Of a stretch of DNA of 64,000 bases, positions 8,416 through 17,196 are shown in pieces. The translations under genes and the position numbers were made by a program. A model generated the notes under the pieces. That model was not told the origin of the DNA. It searched no databases and saw only the letters and a list, made by a program, of their open reading frames with translations. Position 1 is the stretch's first letter. Every line of letters starts with the position of its first letter. Source of the stretch: Bacteroidota bacterium (GTDB lineage: Bacteria > Bacteroidota > Bacteroidia > Chitinophagales > Chitinophagaceae); the NCBI GenBank assembly GCA_028875875.1, contig JAGWUV010000002.1, forward strand, positions 95,337 through 159,336. The letters run 5' to 3'.

Positions 8416-11400
8416 ATGCAAATACTAGAAGGTATAGCCAAAAAATTCAAACAGTTTAAACCCACTTCATGGGCTGTTGATAACCGTACGGCTATTTATA
8501 TTGTAACAATACTTATTTCCCTGTATGGGTTAACTAAGTTTAATACTTTACCCAAAGAACAGTTCCCGGACATTGTGGTTCCCACCATTTCGGTTACAAC
8601 GGTGTACTTTGGTAATTCGCCCAAAGACATGGAAAACCTGGTAACCAGGCCCATCGAAAAACAATTGAAAGGTATCAGTGGTGCTAAAGTGAAGAAGATC
8701 ACATCTACTTCACAGCAAGATTTTTCACTGATCATCGTTGAGTTTGACACAGATGTAAAAACCGATATTGCCAAACAAAAAGTAAAAGATGCGGTAGATA
8801 AAGCACAGAGCGATCTTCCCACCGACCTCACCCAACAGCCCAACGTACAGGAATTTGATTTCAGCGAAATGCCTATCATGTACGTTAACGTAAGTGGCGA
8901 CTTCGATGGCATGACACTGAAAAAATATGCCGATAAACTTCAAGACAGATTTGAAGAATTAAGTGAGATTAGTCGTGCAGATATTGTAGGTGCTCCCGAA
9001 AGAGAAATTCAGATCAATGTTGATCCATATAAAATGCAGGCAGCTAAACTTACATTCACAGACATTAGCAATGCCGTGAGTTATGAAAACCGTGATATCA
9101 GCGGTGGTTTGATTGAAGTGGGAGAAATGAAAAGAAATATCAGGGTGAAAGGCCAGTTTGCCTCTGCTTTGGATATACAAAACATCATTGTAAAAAATAT
9201 TTCAGGCGGCCCTATTTACCTGAAAGATATCGCTGCAATAAAAGATACAGTAAAAGAAGCCGAAAGCTTTGCACGCCTGAATGGAAAAAATGTTGTTACC
9301 CTGAACATTGTTAAACGCAGTGGTGAAAACCTGATTGATGCAGCAGACAAGATCAAGGGTATTGTTGCTGAAATGAAAACAAGGGAAATCCTGCCTAAGA
9401 ACCTCGATGTTGTAATCACCGGCGACCAGAGTAAGCAAACAAAAACTTCTTTCAACGATCTAGTTAATACCATCATCATTGGTTTTATACTGGTATTACT
9501 GGTACTCATGTTCTTCATGGGCGTTACCAATGCGTTCTTCGTTGCATTAAGTGTTCCGTTAAGTGTATTCGTTGCGTTTTTATTTCTTCCTGTGGCAGAC
9601 TTTATCGTAGGCACACACGTAACGCTCAACTTTATTGTACTTTTTGCCCTGCTATTCGGCTTAGGTATTATTGTAGATGATGCGATTGTAGTAATTGAAA
9701 ATACGCACCGTATTTATGGCAATGGTAAAGTAAAAATTACAAGGGCAGCCAAAGAAGCAGCCGGTGAAGTTTTCATACCGGTACTGGCCGGAACATTAAC
9801 TACACTGGCCCCATTCTTCCCATTACTTATGTGGAAAGGATTGATTGGTAAGTTCATGATCTACCTGCCAACCATGCTTATCCTAACACTAGCGGCATCA
9901 TTGATCGTAGCATTCATCATCAACCCTGTATTCGCTGTAAGCTTTATGAAACCCGAAGGAAGGGAATATGAAACACCAAAGAATGCCATCTTCCGCAAGT
10001 GGTGGTTCTGGACATTCCTTGCCTTTGGCCTTCTTTTCAACCTTGCTTCATGGCATGGACTTGGCAACTTCCTCATCTTCATAGATATAGTTGTAGTGCT
10101 GGAGCGTTATGTGTTACGCGATATCATTCATTTCTTCCAGGAAAAATTATTACCGGGATTAATGAACAGGTATGAAAAACTATTACGCTGGGTATTGTAT
10201 CGCAAAAGACCTGCAATTATGCTGGTAGGATTATTTATACTTTTTCCGGTTGCATTGATATTACTCGTATTACGTAATAACCCCAAGCCATTTTTCCCCA
10301 GCGGCGATCCTAATTATATTTATGTGTACTTAAAAATGCCGGTAGGTACAAAAACAGTTACAACCGATTCTATTACACATATTTTGGAACAACGCGTATA
10401 TAAAGTGTTGGATAAAGAAAAGCCGGGAACGGAAGGATCCATTGTTGAAAGTATTATAGCTAACGTTGCAGTAAGCGCCAATAATCCTAATGACAATAAC
10501 AGAAGTACGCAATCGAACCTCGGAAGATTACAGATCTCTTTTGTAGAATATGAAAAAAGGCATGGCCACTCTACTGCACCTTATTTAACAGCAATCAGAG
10601 ATGCAATGAAAGGCATACCAGGGGCTGAAATTACAGTTGATAAAGAAAGCAGCGGACCTCCAACAGATCCCCCTGTAAACATTGAGATAGCCGGTGATAA
10701 TTTTGATGAGATCGCTAAAGTATCAACCGATCTGAAAAATTATCTTGATACAAATCGTATTTATGGCATCGAAAAATTAAGGATGGATGTAGACTTGAAC
10801 AATCCCGAAATCACCATCAATATAGACAGGGAAAGGGCATTGCGTGAAGGTTTAAGCACCGGCCAGATTGGTATGGAAATTCGCAGTGCCGTATTTGGTA
10901 AGGAATCAAGCAAGCTAAAAGATGGTGAAGACGAATACAAGATACAAGTTCGTTATAACGAGTTGCAACGTAACAATATCAATGACCTGATGAACATGCG
11001 AATTACTTTCCGCGACTTTAATACAGGCGCTATTAAACAAATTCCTTTAAGCACCGTAGCAACAGTTGATTACACCAATACTTCAGGAGGGGTAAAACGT
11101 AAGAACGTAAAACGTACCATTCAAATACAATCTAACGTTTTAGATCCATCATTAACAGGACCAGTAAATACTGAGATTGCCAAGAAGATTGAAGTATTTA
11201 AACGCCTGAGCCACATGCCTTCGGATGTAACCATCAGGCAAACAGGTGAAGGAGAACAGCAGGCCGAAACATTGAGTTTCTTAGGAACCTCTATGATAAC
11301 CGCGTTGTTGCTTATCTTCCTGATCCTTGTTTTGCAGTTCAATAGTTTAAGTAAGCCGTTCATCGTTTTAACCGAAATATTTTTCTCCATCATTGGTGTA

Positions 11401-11964
11401 TTCATGGGGTATGCCATCACCGGTATGAGCATGGCAACCATCATGGTGGGTGTAGGTATCGTTGGTTTAGCAGGTATTGTAATTAAGAATGGTATTCTGT
11501 TGATAGAATTTACCGATGAACTAAAAGGCCGTGGCTATCGTGTACGTGAGGCCGCTATCCAAGCAGGAAAAATTCGTATTGTTCCCGTAATGCTTACCGC
11601 AATGGCCACTATATTAGGATTATTGCCATTGGCGGTTGGATTTAATATAGATTTCGTTGAAATGTTCAGCAAACTAGAACCGCACATTTTCTTTGGAGGA
11701 GACAGTGTGGTATTCTGGGGACCTCTAAGCTGGACCATCATCTTTGGTTTGCTCTTCTCTTTCTTCCTAACACTGGTAATGGTTCCAAGCATGTACCTGA
11801 TGGCAGAAAGGCTGAGAAGACCTATGGAGAAATTCTATGGCACTAAATGGGTAGCCGTACTTGGCTTCTCAGGCCCCTTCTTCTTCATACTCGTTGGCAT
11901 CATGTTCCTGGTAAGAAAAATACAGGGCCGCAAAGTATGGATGGGGCAACTTAAACAGTCTTAA
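8416..11964 (+). CDS. RND efflux transporter, HAE1-like, oversized
   Basis: 1,182 residues from the ATG at 8416; an upstream TTG at 8374 is less likely. It is the proton-driven inner-membrane pump of the tripartite system. Landmarks are TM1 with the following EQFPDIVVPTISVTTVYFG, TM4 carrying VDDAIVVIEN (Asp421/Asp422, proton relay), and the second-half GIVIKNGILLIEF. Usual members are about 1,030-1,050 residues. The extra length is an added hydrophobic segment after TM6 (about residues 525-570) and a C-terminal extension with one more probable TM helix. The substrate cannot be read. The operon closes with the terminator at 11995. Confidence 0.92.
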   Translation: MQILEGIAKKFKQFKPTSWAVDNRTAIYIVTILISLYGLTKFNTLPKEQFPDIVVPTISVTTVYFGNSPKDMENLVTRPIEKQLKGISGAKVKKITSTSQQDFSLIIVEFDTDVKTDIAKQKVKDAVDKAQSDLPTDLTQQPNVQEFDFSEMPIMYVNVSGDFDGMTLKKYADKLQDRFEELSEISRADIVGAPEREIQINVDPYKMQAAKLTFTDISNAVSYENRDISGGLIEVGEMKRNIRVKGQFASALDIQNIIVKNISGGPIYLKDIAAIKDTVKEAESFARLNGKNVVTLNIVKRSGENLIDAADKIKGIVAEMKTREILPKNLDVVITGDQSKQTKTSFNDLVNTIIIGFILVLLVLMFFMGVTNAFFVALSVPLSVFVAFLFLPVADFIVGTHVTLNFIVLFALLFGLGIIVDDAIVVIENTHRIYGNGKVKITRAAKEAAGEVFIPVLAGTLTTLAPFFPLLMWKGLIGKFMIYLPTMLILTLAASLIVAFIINPVFAVSFMKPEGREYETPKNAIFRKWWFWTFLAFGLLFNLASWHGLGNFLIFIDIVVVLERYVLRDIIHFFQEKLLPGLMNRYEKLLRWVLYRKRPAIMLVGLFILFPVALILLVLRNNPKPFFPSGDPNYIYVYLKMPVGTKTVTTDSITHILEQRVYKVLDKEKPGTEGSIVESIIANVAVSANNPNDNNRSTQSNLGRLQISFVEYEKRHGHSTAPYLTAIRDAMKGIPGAEITVDKESSGPPTDPPVNIEIAGDNFDEIAKVSTDLKNYLDTNRIYGIEKLRMDVDLNNPEITINIDRERALREGLSTGQIGMEIRSAVFGKESSKLKDGEDEYKIQVRYNELQRNNINDLMNMRITFRDFNTGAIKQIPLSTVATVDYTNTSGGVKRKNVKRTIQIQSNVLDPSLTGPVNTEIAKKIEVFKRLSHMPSDVTIRQTGEGEQQAETLSFLGTSMITALLLIFLILVLQFNSLSKPFIVLTEIFFSIIGVFMGYAITGMSMATIMVGVGIVGLAGIVIKNGILLIEFTDELKGRGYRVREAAIQAGKIRIVPVMLTAMATILGLLPLAVGFNIDFVEMFSKLEPHIFFGGDSVVFWGPLSWTIIFGLLFSFFLTLVMVPSMYLMAERLRRPMEKFYGTKWVAVLGFSGPFFFILVGIMFLVRKIQGRKVWMGQLKQS

Positions 11965-11994
11965 CTTTTTTTCTTTATAGTTGGTTTTGGTTAG

Positions 11995-12026
11995 GCCACT
12001 CTTAGTTATAAGAGTGGCTTTTTATT
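11995..12026 (+). terminator. Rho-independent terminator of the efflux operon
   Basis: A perfect 9-base-pair stem GCCACTCTT / AAGAGTGGC with a 6-base loop (11995-12018), followed by TTTTTATT. It lies 30 bases after the RND stop codon. Confidence 0.92.
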
Positions 12027-12132
12027 ATAAAGCACAGGCAAGCATTTCTGTTCATACTTTTAAAAAACCATTCACATCAAAAAGCAATCAGTTGAATCAT
12101 ATCTTTTTTACATTGCGACAAACAAATGAATC

Positions 12133-12924
12133 ATGATACAAAATCACGAAATAGACTATAGAATTTTTGGTGAAGAGATGCAGTATGTAGAAGTAGAACT
12201 TGATCCCACTGAAACTGCCATTGCCGAACCCGGTGCTTTTATGATGATGGAGGATGGCATAGCCATGGAAACCATCTTTGGTGATGGAAGCCAGCAAACA
12301 GGCGGATTATTGGGCAAACTGCTGAATGCAGGAAAACGTGTTTTAGCGGGTGAGAATTTATTTGTAACAGCTTTTACAAATGTTAGCAGCGGCAAAAGGC
12401 ACGTAAGCTTTGCATCGCCTTATCCCGGCAAGATCATTCCCCTGAACTTACAGCAATTAGGCAACCGCATCATTTGCCAGAAAGATGCTTTTTTATGTGC
12501 TGCCAAAGGCGTGAGCATCGGTATAGAATTTCAAAAGAAGTTGGGTACAGGTTTGTTTGGAGGCGAGGGTTTTATCATGGAAAAATTAGAAGGTGATGGA
12601 ATGGCTTTTATGCATGCCAGCGGTTATGTTCAGCAAAGAGAGCTGCAACCCGGTGAACTACTAAAAATAGATACAGGCTGTATAGTTGGCTTTACTGCAG
12701 GTGTGGATTATGATATCCAGTTTGTGGGTGGTATTAAGAATACATTATTCGGCGGCGAAGGGGTATTTTTTGCCACTCTTCGGGGGCCGGGCATTGTATG
12801 GATACAAAGCTTACCTATCAGCCGCCTTGCAGGAAGAATTCTGCAGTATGCCACTGTTCAAAGAAGGGAAGAGGGCAGCGTATTAGGCGGATTAGGTAAT
12901 TTATTGGATGGAGATGGTTGGTAA
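12133..12924 (+). CDS. AIM24 / TIGR00266 family protein
   Basis: 263 residues, full length. The sequence is rich in beta strands and glycine turns. The family pattern is clear: AEPGAFMMMEDGI near residue 35, GGEGFIMEKLEGDGMAFMHASG near 145, and GGEGVFFATLRGPG near 215. Members are trimeric beta-prism proteins of unknown role, related to mitochondrial AIM24. No signal peptide is seen, so it is probably cytoplasmic. It is monocistronic between the efflux terminator and the Crp/Fnr gene. Confidence 0.88.
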   Translation: MIQNHEIDYRIFGEEMQYVEVELDPTETAIAEPGAFMMMEDGIAMETIFGDGSQQTGGLLGKLLNAGKRVLAGENLFVTAFTNVSSGKRHVSFASPYPGKIIPLNLQQLGNRIICQKDAFLCAAKGVSIGIEFQKKLGTGLFGGEGFIMEKLEGDGMAFMHASGYVQQRELQPGELLKIDTGCIVGFTAGVDYDIQFVGGIKNTLFGGEGVFFATLRGPGIVWIQSLPISRLAGRILQYATVQRREEGSVLGGLGNLLDGDGW

Positions 12925-13012
12925 CCCATCTTTCAAACTAAGTTGATAAAGCACTGCACCTATGCAGTTCTTTTCTTTTTATAACAAGCTGCAATTCTCT
13001 TATTTTTATGGC

Positions 13013-13576
13013 ATGCAAGCGCTGCTGAACAGAATACAATCCACATCCGCCCTATCGCCACAAACGCTTACAACTTTCGCAAATGCCTGGCAGCATTGGT
13101 CTGTTCCAAAAGATTATGTACTACTGAAAGAAAATACAGTTTCCGATTATATCTATTTCGTTTCAAAAGGGGTGGCGAGAATCTATTATTACAAGAATGG
13201 CAGAGAGATTACAGAATGGATCGCTATGGAAGATACATTTCTTCTTTCCATCATCAGCTTTTTTAAACGTACCCCCAGCAAGCTCATCATTCATACAGTA
13301 GAAACTTCTGAAATAATGGGCATCCATCATGATACACTAATGGAGCTTTGCAATCAGCATCACGAAATAGAAAGGTGGTTGCGCAAACTGGTAACAAGTT
13401 CCCTCATACTTTCTCAATACCGAATGGATTCTATCCAGTTCGAACCGGCACAACAACGTTATGAAAGGCTGATGGAGAAAAATCCTTCTATCATCCAGCG
13501 AGTACCACTTTCCTACATCGCTTCTTTTCTTGGTATCACACAGGAAACCCTAAGCCGCATAAGGGCTAACCGCTAA
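13013..13576 (+). CDS. Crp/Fnr family transcriptional regulator
   Basis: 187 residues from the ATG at 13013; the 17 upstream in-frame residues look non-coding. The N-terminal cyclic-nucleotide-binding-like beta barrel (WQHWSVPKDYVLLKENTVSD ...) lacks the cysteines of an Fe-S FNR and the cAMP-binding Arg/Ser pattern of CRP. The short C-terminal winged helix ends in SYIASFLGITQETLSRIR. The recognition helix ETLSR matches the E-x-x-S-R pattern that reads TTGAT half-sites in FNR-type proteins. A perfect TTGAT-N4-ATCAA site lies 10 bases after the gene and 50 before the GH3 gene, so it may control that gene. Confidence 0.85.
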   Translation: MQALLNRIQSTSALSPQTLTTFANAWQHWSVPKDYVLLKENTVSDYIYFVSKGVARIYYYKNGREITEWIAMEDTFLLSIISFFKRTPSKLIIHTVETSEIMGIHHDTLMELCNQHHEIERWLRKLVTSSLILSQYRMDSIQFEPAQQRYERLMEKNPSIIQRVPLSYIASFLGITQETLSRIRANR

Positions 13577-13585
13577 AATGATTAT

Positions 13586-13599
13586 TTGATAATAATCAA
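13586..13599. promoter_or_regulatory. FNR-type palindrome before the GH3 gene
   Basis: TTGATAATAATCAA is an exact match to the FNR/CRP-type consensus TTGAT-N4-ATCAA, centred 56 bases before the GH3 start codon and directly downstream of a Crp/Fnr-type gene. It sits inside a larger palindrome (13579-13598). No T-run follows, which argues against a terminator. Confidence 0.5.
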
Positions 13600-13648
13600 G
13601 TCAACCAAGCACAATCCTTGAGAACTTTGAATTACTCAACGATTGTAT

Positions 13649-15982
13649 ATGAAGACAAAATTTCTATTCCTTTCCTTCCTGCCATTATCTGTATTTGCTC
13701 AACAAAGCATTCACGAAAAATCGAAAGCCTTGGTTACCAAAATGAGCCTTGAAGAAAAAGTTCATTTGGTAGTAGGTATGGGAATGAAACTACCCCCGGG
13801 TATTACCTTACCCGATGGCAGTAAAACAGGCCCGGTGGTTGGTCAAACTGCCGATAAAGTAGAAGGTGCTGCAGGCACAACATTCGCCGTTTCCCGCTTA
13901 CATATTCCTTCAATGGTTGTTGCAGACGGCCCGGCAGGTGTGCGTATCAGTCCAACCCGTAAGAATGATCCCAATACTTATTATGCCACAGCATTTCCTA
14001 TTGGTACTTTATTGGCCTCTACATGGGATACTGCCACTGTTAAAAAAGTAGGTGCTGCTATGGGTAATGAACTGAAAGAATATGGTATTGATATTCTACT
14101 GGCTCCTGCATTGAATATACACCGCAATCCATTAGGTGGAAGGAATTTTGAATACTATTCAGAAGACCCGCTGGTAGCGGGAAGAATAGCTGCTGCTTAT
14201 GTGAATGGCATACAATCCAATGGTGTTGGCACTTCCATTAAACATTATGTTGCCAACAACCAGGAAACCAATCGTAATACTGTAAATACAATTGTAAGTG
14301 AAAGAGCCCTGCGTGAAATTTATTTACGTGGATTTGAACTTACAGTAAAAGAAGCACATCCATGGACGGTAATGAGTTCTTATAATAAAGTCAACGGAAC
14401 CTACACTTCCGAAAGCTACGATCTGCTTACTACCATTTTGCGAAAAGAATGGAAGTATAAAGGTTTTGTAATGACGGATTGGTTTGGCGGAAAAGATGCC
14501 GTAGCACAAATGAAAGCTGGAAACGATTTGCTAATGCCAGGTACACCCAAACAAATTGAAACGATTGAAGAAGCCATAAAAAATAAAACTTTATCGGAAG
14601 ATGTGCTGAATGAAAATGCAGCAAGAATCCTTGATATTATCCAGGAGTCTCCTGCCTACCGTAATTACAAGTATAGTAATATACCCGACTTGAAAGCACA
14701 TGCACAGGTAGCAAGAGCCGCTGCTGCAGACGGAATGGTTTTATTAAAAAATGAAAGCAATACCCTTCCTGCAAAAGCATCTCAAAAAGTGGCAGTATTC
14801 GGGGTTACTGCATATGAAATGATCACTGGTGGAACAGGTAGTGGTGACGTAAATAAAGCCTATGCTGTTTCTTTACCTGAAGGGCTAACCAAAGCTGGCT
14901 TTACTATTGATGAAGCATTACAAAAAGAACATTTGAGTTATTTGGAAAAGGCGAAAGCGGCACAGCCCAAGAAACGTATGTTCTTTGAACCAATGATCCC
15001 AATTACCGAGATATCAATTGATCAAAATGAAATAGAACAGAAAGCGAATGATTGTGGTATTGCATTTGTAACCATTGGCCGTAGCTCCGGTGAATTCTTC
15101 GACAGGAAATTAGAAAACGATTTTTATTTATCGAAAGAAGAAAAACAGTTGTTAAATAAAGTGAGCAAAGCTTTTCATGCCAAAGGAAAGAAAGTAGTGG
15201 TAATTCTGAATATTGGTGGTGTTATTGAAACAGCAAGCTGGCAGAATGATGCAGATGCCATTCTTCTGGCATGGCAACCCGGTCAGGAAGCCGGTAATGC
15301 AGTTGCGGATGTGATCAGTGGAAAAATAAACCCATCCGGTAAACTCGCTACCACATTTCCTGTAGACTATAAAGATGTTCCCTCCGCTAAAAACTTCCCC
15401 GGAAAAGAACTGCCCAGCGATTCAAAAGTTGATTTTGCCATTGTAAAAAATGTACCGGCAGAAGTAACTTACGAGGAGGGCATTTACGTAGGATACCGCT
15501 ATTACAATACATTTAATGTTCCCGTAGCTTATCCTTTTGGATATGGGCTTTCTTACACCAGCTTTAAATACAGTAACCTGCAATTGAGCTCAAAAATCTT
15601 CAACGGTAAATTAACGGCAACAGTAACAGTAACCAATACAGGTAAAAGTGCAGGTAAAGAAGTGGTGCAACTCTACATCAGTGCACCGCATCAAACCATT
15701 GACAAGCCTGAAGAAGAATTAAAAGCTTTTGCCAAAACAGGTTTATTGCAGCCCGGTCAGTCGCAAACCATCCGGTTTACCATTGATGGTAAATTACTTG
15801 CCTCCTTTCATACCGATGCTTCTGTATGGATAGCAGATGCCGGCACTTATACAGTAAAAGCTGCCAGCAATGCCAATACTGTTTTGCAAAAAGCGGGGTT
15901 CAGCATTGTGAAAGATATTGTTGTTGAAAAAGTAAATAAAGTTTTAGTACCGCAGGTAAGTATAAATGAGCTGAAAAAGTAG
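13649..15982 (+). CDS. Secreted GH3 beta-glucosidase-like glycosidase
   Basis: 777 residues. The ATG at 13649 starts a signal peptide (MKTKFLFLSFLPLSVFA before QQ), so the enzyme is periplasmic or exported. Domains are the GH3 N-terminal barrel (about 30-330), with VADGPAGVR, KHYVANNQE and the catalytic nucleophile Asp277 in GFVMTDWFGG; the GH3 C-terminal domain (about 365-600); and a fibronectin-III-like domain near the end (about 650-735). The family cleaves beta-glucosides, and some members cut beta-xylosides. The exact sugar cannot be read. It is possibly controlled by the Crp/Fnr-type protein encoded just upstream. A terminator follows. Confidence 0.92.
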   Translation: MKTKFLFLSFLPLSVFAQQSIHEKSKALVTKMSLEEKVHLVVGMGMKLPPGITLPDGSKTGPVVGQTADKVEGAAGTTFAVSRLHIPSMVVADGPAGVRISPTRKNDPNTYYATAFPIGTLLASTWDTATVKKVGAAMGNELKEYGIDILLAPALNIHRNPLGGRNFEYYSEDPLVAGRIAAAYVNGIQSNGVGTSIKHYVANNQETNRNTVNTIVSERALREIYLRGFELTVKEAHPWTVMSSYNKVNGTYTSESYDLLTTILRKEWKYKGFVMTDWFGGKDAVAQMKAGNDLLMPGTPKQIETIEEAIKNKTLSEDVLNENAARILDIIQESPAYRNYKYSNIPDLKAHAQVARAAAADGMVLLKNESNTLPAKASQKVAVFGVTAYEMITGGTGSGDVNKAYAVSLPEGLTKAGFTIDEALQKEHLSYLEKAKAAQPKKRMFFEPMIPITEISIDQNEIEQKANDCGIAFVTIGRSSGEFFDRKLENDFYLSKEEKQLLNKVSKAFHAKGKKVVVILNIGGVIETASWQNDADAILLAWQPGQEAGNAVADVISGKINPSGKLATTFPVDYKDVPSAKNFPGKELPSDSKVDFAIVKNVPAEVTYEEGIYVGYRYYNTFNVPVAYPFGYGLSYTSFKYSNLQLSSKIFNGKLTATVTVTNTGKSAGKEVVQLYISAPHQTIDKPEEELKAFAKTGLLQPGQSQTIRFTIDGKLLASFHTDASVWIADAGTYTVKAASNANTVLQKAGFSIVKDIVVEKVNKVLVPQVSINELKK

Positions 15983-16014
15983 TGTGACATTTTTCCTATC
16001 CCCATCAAGTGAAG

Positions 16015-16044
16015 CGGCAGCCCATCAAAAGGTTGCCGTTTTTT
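16015..16044 (+). terminator. Terminator between convergent GH3 and aminotransferase genes
   Basis: Stem CGGCAGCC / GGTTGCCG (one G-T pair) with an 8-base loop, then six T. The T-run reaches the last bases of the convergent aminotransferase gene. Confidence 0.85.
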
Positions 16045-17188
16045 ATGTAAGTTTTACCAATCGCTCAACAGCTTTTTCCAGAGTAGATTCCTGCTTGGCA
16101 AAACAAAAACGCAACACTTTATGGTCTTCCCCTTCTTTATAAAAAACAGAAACAGGAATAGCTGTTACACCAAATTCTTTTGTTAAGCGAATAGCAAACT
16201 CCGTATCTTTTTCTTCACTAAAGTGAGCATAACTGTAACACTCAAAATAACTACCATGAGAAGGGATACCTTTAAAGGGCGTAGCTTTCATCAGATTCCT
16301 GAAATAATCTCTTTTTTGTTGCAATAGTTTTGGTAATGATAAATAGGCTTCTTCACGTTGAAGGTATACCGCAAGCGCAACTTGTTTTGGCGTATCGCAG
16401 CTGAAACAATTGAACTGGTGCACTTTCCTGAATTCTTTCATTATAGAAGCAGGTGATATGCAGTAGCCTAGTTTCCATCCGGTACAATGGTAGGTTTTTC
16501 CGAAAGAAAAACATACAAAACTTCTTTCCAATAAATCTGGGTAACGTAGAATGGATTGATGAAGGATACCATCGTAAATCAGGTGTTCATATACCTCATC
16601 ACTCAGAATAAAAATATTGGTTCCGCTAACGGTCTTTCTTAACTGTTCAATATCATCCGAACTCAATACAGCCCCTGTTGGATTATGCGGTGTATTGATC
16701 ATGATCATTTTTGTTTTACTATTCACTTTCGATTGCACTTCCTCCCAGGGAATGGAATAATCAGGAAAGCGTAAAGAAATGCGAACAGCCTTGGCTCCGT
16801 TTACTTCTATGTTAGGAATATAACTATCGTAAGCGGGTTCAAAAACGATTACTTCATCGCCGGGCTGCAATACGGTGGTGAGCGCAGTGTAAATTGCATA
16901 AGTACCACCGGGTGTTACGGTTATCTGTGTATCAGGATCAACGCTTGTTTGATATAACTTTTCTATCTTCTCTGCTAACCTCTCTCTCAATAAAGGCAAT
17001 CCATTCATATGAGCGTATTGGTTATGCCCATCCTGCATAGCTTTATTTACCAAAGCAATTAACTCCTCACTCATCATAAAATCGGGGAAGCCTTGTCCTA
17101 AATTTACTGCATTGTATTGCTGAGCCAAAGAACTCATCACAGTAAATATCGTAGTGCCAACATCGGGAAGTTTTGAAACGATCTGCAT
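16043..17188 (-). CDS. Class I/II aminotransferase, methionine-aminotransferase-like
   Basis: 381 residues, PLP-dependent fold type I. Visible are NLGQGFPDF (about 29-37), TPGGTYAIYTA, NTPHNPTG (about 165-172), the aspartate in SDEVYEHL and the Schiff-base lysine in FSFGKTYHCTGWKLGY (Lys231). The GQGFPD start and FGKTxHxTGWK pattern are those of the YbdL/methionine (kynurenine-type) aminotransferase group, which acts on 2-oxo acids such as the methionine-salvage intermediate. The precise substrate is inferred. It lies 8 bases behind a TolC gene on the same strand, which looks like a chance operon. Confidence 0.85.
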   Translation of the reverse strand: MQIVSKLPDVGTTIFTVMSSLAQQYNAVNLGQGFPDFMMSEELIALVNKAMQDGHNQYAHMNGLPLLRERLAEKIEKLYQTSVDPDTQITVTPGGTYAIYTALTTVLQPGDEVIVFEPAYDSYIPNIEVNGAKAVRISLRFPDYSIPWEEVQSKVNSKTKMIMINTPHNPTGAVLSSDDIEQLRKTVSGTNIFILSDEVYEHLIYDGILHQSILRYPDLLERSFVCFSFGKTYHCTGWKLGYCISPASIMKEFRKVHQFNCFSCDTPKQVALAVYLQREEAYLSLPKLLQQKRDYFRNLMKATPFKGIPSHGSYFECYSYAHFSEEKDTEFAIRLTKEFGVTAIPVSVFYKEGEDHKVLRFCFAKQESTLEKAVERLVKLT

Positions 17189-17196
17189 ATACTGAA

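Noticed and set aside
13579..13598. Palindrome TGATTATT/AATAATCA read as a terminator of the Crp/Fnr gene
   Set aside because: No T-run follows and the stem is AT-only. The exact TTGAT-N4-ATCAA inside it makes an operator more likely.
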